DNA of 64,000 nt from Pseudodesulfovibrio hydrargyri (GTDB lineage: Bacteria > Desulfobacterota > Desulfovibrionia > Desulfovibrionales > Desulfovibrionaceae): assembly GCF_001874525.1 (NCBI RefSeq), contig NZ_LKAQ01000004.1, positions 1,741,392-1,805,391 of the forward strand. The letters are read 5' to 3'. A program made the translations under genes and the position numbers. The notes below the pieces were generated by a model. The model searched no databases, had not been told where the DNA came from, and worked only from the letters and a program-made list of their open reading frames with translations. Shown here one piece after another: positions 57,408 through 64,000 of the stretch. The stretch's first letter is position 1; every line of letters begins with the position of its first letter.

Positions 57408-57420
57408 CTGGTAAGACCAG
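57408..57420. promoter_or_regulatory. Candidate FadR-type operator upstream of the regulator gene
   Basis: CTGGT-AAG-ACCAG is a perfect palindrome matching the FadR-subfamily consensus TGGT-N3-ACCA. It lies about 65 bases before the regulator start, a suitable place for autoregulation. Confidence 0.55.
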
Positions 57421-57483
57421 TTGGCCGGGGTGGCCGGCCGGGACGAGAATGTCGATTCCCATGCAGGAAAGGTTACGAGGAAT

Positions 57484-58206
57484 ATGAGCGGAACATACGC
57501 GAAGGGGGCCGGTCGCATGTCGAGGTCGGACGAGGCGGTGGAGAGCATTCAGACGATGATCGCCCAAAACGGTTGGCCTGGCGGCTTCCAGCTGCCTTCC
57601 CAGCGGACCCTGGCCGAGGAGTTGGGTTTCAGCAGGCCGACCGTGCGCGAGGCCCTGGTGGCCCTGGAGACCATGGGCCGGGTGGAGATCAAGCCCGGCA
57701 AGGGGGCGTTCCTGGTGGACGGCGCGTCTCTGGGCACGCCCCTCGGCACGCCGCGCGCGGTGGCGAACCATTCGGCCCTGTCCGGGCGCGAGTCCCAGAT
57801 GTACCAGTTCCGCTATGCCATCGAACCGGCCATCGCCGGGCTGGTGGCGGTCAACGCCACGGCGGCCCAGAAGCACGACATGGGCGTGGTCGTGGCGGCC
57901 ATGCGCACGGCCCTGGAGTCCAGGGACCTGACCGAGTTCTCCCGGCTCGACTTCGCCTTCCATTCCCATATGATCGAAGCGGCCAACAACCGGTTCTTCA
58001 CCGAAGCCATCACCCCGTTCCTCGGCATATTCTTCGAGAGCCAGACCCTCCCGCTGGTCCTGGACGACAGCGTGCACGACACGGTGCGCGAGCACGAGGA
58101 GATCATGGGCCACATCCGGGCCGGGCGTTCGGCGCAGGCGCACAGGGCCATGGAAAAGCACGTGCGCGGCGTGGCCGAGCGGGCCGGGGTCAAGCTGGTC
58201 GAATAA
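57484..58206 (+). CDS. GntR-family regulator, FadR/FCD type
   Basis: A 240-residue regulator. The winged helix-turn-helix includes GGFQLPSQRTLAEELGFSRP and TVREALVALETMGRVEIKPG. The C-terminal FCD ligand domain carries the Asp/His metal-binding pattern (LDFAFHSHMIEAANN, later EHEEIMGHIRAG and KHVRGV). The start at 57484 has GAGGAAT upstream; the frame extends to 57421. It is divergent from the allantoin operon and probably controls it in response to a carboxylated ureide such as allantoate or ureidoglycolate. Confidence 0.9.
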   Translation: MSGTYAKGAGRMSRSDEAVESIQTMIAQNGWPGGFQLPSQRTLAEELGFSRPTVREALVALETMGRVEIKPGKGAFLVDGASLGTPLGTPRAVANHSALSGRESQMYQFRYAIEPAIAGLVAVNATAAQKHDMGVVVAAMRTALESRDLTEFSRLDFAFHSHMIEAANNRFFTEAITPFLGIFFESQTLPLVLDDSVHDTVREHEEIMGHIRAGRSAQAHRAMEKHVRGVAERAGVKLVE

Positions 58207-58292
58207 TATCCCTATCATGACGATATTTCCCTTTTCTCCTGGCGGAGTCCTGTCCGAAACCCTGGCCGGCGCGCCCGGCCAAAGGAGTTGCC

Positions 58293-58739
58293 ATGAGCAA
58301 TCCAACCAAGATCGGCATCGTCATCTGCGACCGCTACCGGCGCTGCGCCGGGGGCAAGTGTCTGCGCGCGCTGAATAACCGTGAAGGCGCGTTCTCCCGC
58401 TACGCGGGCCGGGACGTGCAGCTTGTCGGCTACACCACCTGCGCGGGCTGTCCCGGCGGCAACGTGGAGTATCTGGGCGACGAGATGGTCAGGAACGGGG
58501 TCCAGGTCATCCACCTGGCCACCGGCCTGCTGGTGGGCTACCCCCCGTGTCCGCACATCGAGACCTTCAAGGAATTTCTGGAGGGCCGCTACGGGATCGA
58601 GGTGGTTGTCGGCACCCATCCCATCCCGCAAAACTACTTCGACACCCATACCCGGTTGGGTTCCTGGGACGGCGAGAAGTGGCTGACCGTCCTGGCCCCG
58701 GCCATGGCGGACGAGGCCATGCGCAAGGCGTACGACTAG
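58293..58739 (+). CDS. CGGC-domain cysteine-rich protein
   Basis: A 148-residue cytoplasmic protein of the CGGC domain family, named for conserved Cys and Gly-Gly motifs. Visible cysteines are C12, C18 and C23 (ICDRYRRCAGGKCLRA) and C50 and C53 (TTCAGCPGGN), which could bind a metal or act in redox. The family has no established biochemical role. AAAGGAG precedes the start. It follows the FadR-type regulator by 86 bases and may share its transcript. Confidence 0.82.
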   Translation: MSNPTKIGIVICDRYRRCAGGKCLRALNNREGAFSRYAGRDVQLVGYTTCAGCPGGNVEYLGDEMVRNGVQVIHLATGLLVGYPPCPHIETFKEFLEGRYGIEVVVGTHPIPQNYFDTHTRLGSWDGEKWLTVLAPAMADEAMRKAYD

Positions 58740-58918
58740 CCGGTACGCCGGATTCCCGTTTGAAAGGGCACCGGTTCCGGCCGGCGCCCTTCCTGTTCCG
58801 CGCGGTCATTTTCCCGACCGGACGGGTATGGAGCGCATTGCCTCCCGCAGGGAAATCATCTACTTGAACAAAAGCGGGGACCAGATAGCCCGCCCATATC
58901 CAAGAGGTGAAACTTCCC

Positions 58919-59590
58919 ATGAAAGACATACAGAAGTTCATTGCCGGTTTCCGGAATTTCCGTAAAGAGTATTTCAGTCGAGAGGACGCCCCGTTCGAGA
59001 TCCTGCTCAAGGGGCAGAATCCGACCACCATGGTCATCGCGTGCAGCGATTCGCGGACCGACCCGTCGTTCATCATGCAGTGCGAGCCGGGCGACATCTT
59101 CGTGGTCCGCAACGTGGCCAACATCGTCCCGCCGTACGAGAGCGACGAGGGCTTCCACGGCGTGTCCTCGGCCATCGAGTACGCGGTCAAGGTCCTCAAG
59201 GTGGAGCATCTCATCGTGCTCGGCCACTCCCTGTGCGGCGGCATCGACGCCTTGATGCACGACGACAAGGTCAGGCATACCGAGTTCCTGTACAAGTGGC
59301 TGTCGGTCATGCGCCCGGTGCGCGAAGAGGTAGTGGACCACTTCGGCGAGGTCAACAAGAGGTCCTGCACCGCCTGCGAGATGGCGGGCATCCTGCGCTC
59401 GGTGCGCAACCTGATGACCTTCCCCTGGATCAAGGAGCGGGTGGGCGAGGGCAAGCTCAGCCTGCACGGCTGGTATTTCGAGATGGAATCGGGCCAGCTG
59501 CTCAGCTACATGCGCGAGACCGAGACCTTCGAACCCCTGAGCATGTGCTGTCCGGTGCTCAAAAGGGAGCAGGAGGACGAGTCGGAGTAG
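58919..59590 (+). CDS. Beta-class carbonic anhydrase
   Basis: A 223-residue zinc enzyme interconverting CO2 and bicarbonate. Zinc ligands are C42 (IACSDSRTD), H103 and C106 (LGHSLCGGI), with the D44-R46 pair of the active site. FVVRNVANIVPPYES and GVSSAIEYAVKVLKVEHLIV are family hallmarks. The ATG at 58919 has GAGGTGA upstream; an in-frame GTG at 58907 overlaps that site and is less likely. It appears to be a single-gene unit. Confidence 0.94.
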   Translation: MKDIQKFIAGFRNFRKEYFSREDAPFEILLKGQNPTTMVIACSDSRTDPSFIMQCEPGDIFVVRNVANIVPPYESDEGFHGVSSAIEYAVKVLKVEHLIVLGHSLCGGIDALMHDDKVRHTEFLYKWLSVMRPVREEVVDHFGEVNKRSCTACEMAGILRSVRNLMTFPWIKERVGEGKLSLHGWYFEMESGQLLSYMRETETFEPLSMCCPVLKREQEDESE

Positions 59591-60063
59591 GGGGGCCATC
59601 CCGCTCTCTTCCTCCGCGAAGCGGCAAAACGGGATGCAAGGGTGCGAACCCTATCGCTGCTGTCGCCATCTCTAAGGCTCGAAGACTCGCCAAGAGCTGG
59701 TGCTGCCCGCCGGAGGCGACAAATCCGCAGGACAGCGGATTTGGACCGCGCCTGGCAAGGCGCGACCCCGCAGGGGTGAGCCCCAGGACGGGGCGAATCA
59801 AATCATCCGATAACCGCCGCGCAGCGGCTTTCCTAATCCTGTCTTTTCCCAAAAAAGCACAGGCCTCTCCCCCTTGCGCGCCGTATCGATCTCGCGTATA
59901 TCCGGCCCTGGTCGGCAGTTCACCCAGGCGTCGCCGCCCCGTTCCGGGGAGCTAAACCTGCCATCATATCCTTTCCATTCGACACCTTGCAGCGTGCCGG
60001 GTCGGAAGTCGGCGACCACCGGCAGTCCCTTATCCGCGACAGGCGCGCAAGCGAGGATATGTC
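59591..60063. other. Non-coding interval with repeat-like hairpin
   Basis: No gene is supported. GCCCGCCGGAGGCGAC followed by the stem AAATCCGC-N6-GCGGATTT (59721-59742) recalls the CCGCCGGAGGC ends of the dispersed repeats elsewhere in the window and may be a decayed copy. The rest shows no clear promoter except the Shine-Dalgarno GAGGA of the next gene. Confidence 0.4.
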
Positions 60064-60594
60064 ATGTCCAAAGTTCCCATGCCCTTTTACGCGGGGGATG
60101 TCTCCGCACTGGCGCGCACCCTGCGGCGCAAGCTTAAGGATGCCGAGACCGTGCCCGGCCACGTCGAGATGCTCAACCTGCTCGTCAAGGCCGAAGGCTA
60201 CCGCAACTTCCAGCACTTCAAGGCCGAGTTCGACGCCCGGCAGGCCGTGGAGCCTCCCGAGGCGCGGACCGCCGAGGTCAACCTCAAGCGCGTCGCGAAG
60301 GTGGTCCGCCTGTTCGACAAACAGGGCTACCTGACGCGCTGGCCCAAGAAGTATTCCGAGCGGCTGCTCTGCCTGTGGGTCATGTGGTCCCGCATCACGC
60401 CGCGCACGGATTACAACGAATGCGAGATCAGCGAGCTGCTCGAACAACAGCACCTGTTCGAGGACCACGCCCTGCTCCGGCGCGAGCTGGCCGACCACCG
60501 CATGGTCGAGCGGACCAGCGACGGCAGCCGCTACCGGCGCATGGAAACTCCGCCGCCCGCCGAGGCCGTGGAGGTCTTCCGGCAACTGCGCTGA
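60064..60594 (+). CDS. DUF2087-domain protein, putative regulator
   Basis: A 176-residue cytoplasmic protein. The N-terminal half (DVSALARTLRRKLKDAE, then VEMLNLLVKAEGYRNFQHF) and the C-terminal DUF2087 domain (VVRLFDKQGYLTRWPKKYSE, later DHALLRRELADHRMVERTSD) match a family often annotated as putative transcriptional regulators because of its winged-helix-like fold. Biochemical function is unknown. GAGGATATGTC precedes the start. It is followed by its own strong terminator. Confidence 0.85.
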   Translation: MSKVPMPFYAGDVSALARTLRRKLKDAETVPGHVEMLNLLVKAEGYRNFQHFKAEFDARQAVEPPEARTAEVNLKRVAKVVRLFDKQGYLTRWPKKYSERLLCLWVMWSRITPRTDYNECEISELLEQQHLFEDHALLRRELADHRMVERTSDGSRYRRMETPPPAEAVEVFRQLR

Positions 60595-60618
60595 TAGGCT
60601 CTGTCCAATGATTGATGA

Positions 60619-60650
60619 GGGACCCCGGTTTGGCCGGGGTCCCTTTTTTT
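60619..60650 (+). terminator. Rho-independent terminator after the DUF2087 gene
   Basis: GGGACCCCGG and CCGGGGTCCC form a perfect ten-base stem around five bases, followed by seven T residues. Confidence 0.92.
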
Positions 60651-60731
60651 CGGGGATCAGCCGTTGCGGGACGGGCACGGCGTCGCATCGACAACGTTAC
60701 GGGACGGAAAATAATGATACCAGCTTGTTTT

Positions 60732-60750
60732 GATAAGGATAATCATGGTA
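60732..60750. promoter_or_regulatory. Fur-box-like site upstream of D-lactate dehydrogenase
   Basis: GATAAGGATAATCATGGTA matches the Fur box GATAATGATAATCATTATC at 15 of 19 positions. It shares 14 of 15 core bases with the site at 43733-43751. It lies about 55 bases before the start codon, in promoter range. Confidence 0.45.
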
Positions 60751-60802
60751 GCTTTGCTTTTCGGGGCCGCTCGGCCCGGATTTCATACCAAGGAGATATT
60801 CA

Positions 60803-63625
<2,823 letters not shown>

Positions 63626-63645
63626 CGGCAAAGGGGGCGTGGGGA

Positions 63646-63750
63646 GATGCCTCCGGCGGGCCCTCGCCGGGCGGGCGTCTCCGACGGGCAGGGCGCTGCC
63701 CTGCACCCGCCAGGGAGCAAGGCCCCCTGGACCCCCATCGCCTCGCTACG
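63646..63750 (+). repeat. Fragment of the dispersed intergenic repeat family
   Basis: GATGCCTCCGGCGG (63646-63659) is identical to 15428-15441 at the end of copy A. GC-rich inverted segments follow, including CAGGGCGCTGCCCTG-like and CCAGGG...CCCTGG stems. It lies 20 bases after the D-lactate dehydrogenase stop codon. Confidence 0.5.
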
Positions 63751-63808
63751 CTCGGAAGCGTGCGGCGGCGGAAGGTTTGGCCTTGGTCGCCTTCCGCCGT
63801 GCCGGTGG

Positions 63809-63888
63809 GCGATTTCGGGCGGAAAAAACGGATCGGACGGCGTGCTTCTTCGCATGAGGAAGCACGCCGTTTTTTCCGTCCGAAATCG
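63809..63888 (+). terminator. Terminator within an 80-base palindrome
   Basis: ACGGCGTGCTTC and GAAGCACGCCGT form a stem followed by a T-run (63837-63875). Outer segments GCGATTTCGGGCGGAAAAAA and TTTTTTCCGTCCGAAATCGC also pair, giving an unusually long nested palindrome. It probably ends the D-lactate dehydrogenase transcript. Confidence 0.7.
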
Positions 63889-63941
63889 CGGTTTTTTGTT
63901 TTGGAAAAGGTGAGGAGCGGAGGGCGGTTCTTCGCTGTGTC

Positions 63942-64000
63942 ACCCCGCGAAGCGGCCACAAAAAGTTTAGGAAGGGAGAGGGGATGGGGGTCCGGGGGAA
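63942..64000 (+). repeat. Dispersed GC-rich intergenic repeat, copy C (cut by window end)
   Basis: ACCCCGCGAAGCG followed by AAAAAGTTTAGGAAGGGAGA and GGGGTCCGGGGGAA is nearly identical to 15604-15665 of copy B. The expected large inverted repeat would continue beyond the window. Confidence 0.75.

Larger units (their letters stand above)
57173..57483. other. Divergent control region of the allantoin locus
   Basis: A 311-base interval with no supported gene. Positions about 57255-57365 are extremely AT-rich compared with the neighbourhood and probably hold both promoters. FadR-type operator candidates flank it at 57224-57234 and 57408-57420, consistent with control of both transcripts by the regulator at 57484. 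Confidence 0.55.

Overview
The window is GC-rich, densely coding chromosomal DNA that most resembles a sulfate-reducing deltaproteobacterium of the Desulfovibrio/Pseudodesulfovibrio type. This is inferred from gene content: an Rnf complex preceded by a decaheme cytochrome c, single-chain pyruvate:ferredoxin oxidoreductase with Pta/AckA, a three-subunit fumarate reductase with two-subunit class I fumarase, several sigma-54 systems, and dispersed GC-rich intergenic repeats. No tRNA, rRNA, CRISPR array, transposase or prophage gene was seen.

Layout. 1-2592: the start of an aldehyde dehydrogenase gene behind a sigma-54 promoter, with an AcoR-like sigma-54 activator. 3083-5578: a NitT/TauT-type ABC importer. 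5651-7297: a protein with thirteen 19-residue acidic RTX-like repeats behind a sigma-28-like promoter. 7316-12577: an RND efflux pair with a divergent TetR regulator. 12594-15427: a LigB-type dioxygenase, a degenerate ADP-ribosylglycohydrolase and a secreted BOF-fold protein. 15428-15726: dispersed repeats.

15836-29924 (minus strand) is an energy-conservation block in transcription order decaheme cytochrome, rnfC-D-G-E-A-B, pta, ackA, por. Pyruvate oxidation yields acetyl-CoA and reduced ferredoxin. Pta/AckA make ATP from acetyl-CoA, and Rnf couples ferredoxin oxidation to an ion gradient. RnfB carries a fused GltD/NfnB-like flavoprotein. 30024-41173 (minus) is a C4-dicarboxylate block: dctB-dctD, a sigma-54 promoter, then frdC-A-B, fumarase alpha/beta, malic enzyme and a DASS transporter, enough for uptake, fumarate respiration and malate-to-pyruvate conversion. 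41405-46616 holds a fused MFS-ApbE protein (ApbE flavinylates RnfG-type proteins) divergent from a chemoreceptor with a duplicated sensor. NAD kinase follows.

47555-58206 is an allantoin utilisation locus: a Pot-type ABC importer, a hydantoin/allantoin racemase-like protein, allantoinase, allantoate amidohydrolase, ureidoglycine aminohydrolase and a divergent FadR-type regulator with matching operator-like palindromes. Between allC and allE sits a ketol-acid reductoisomerase (KARI) homologue that appears to have lost second-metal ligands and the active-site lysine. No ureidoglycolate dehydrogenase of the usual family is present, so this protein is the best candidate for new biochemistry in the window. 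58293-63625 holds a CGGC protein, a beta-carbonic anhydrase, a DUF2087 protein and a FAD/Fe-S D-lactate dehydrogenase. The last 375 bases are repeats and palindromes.
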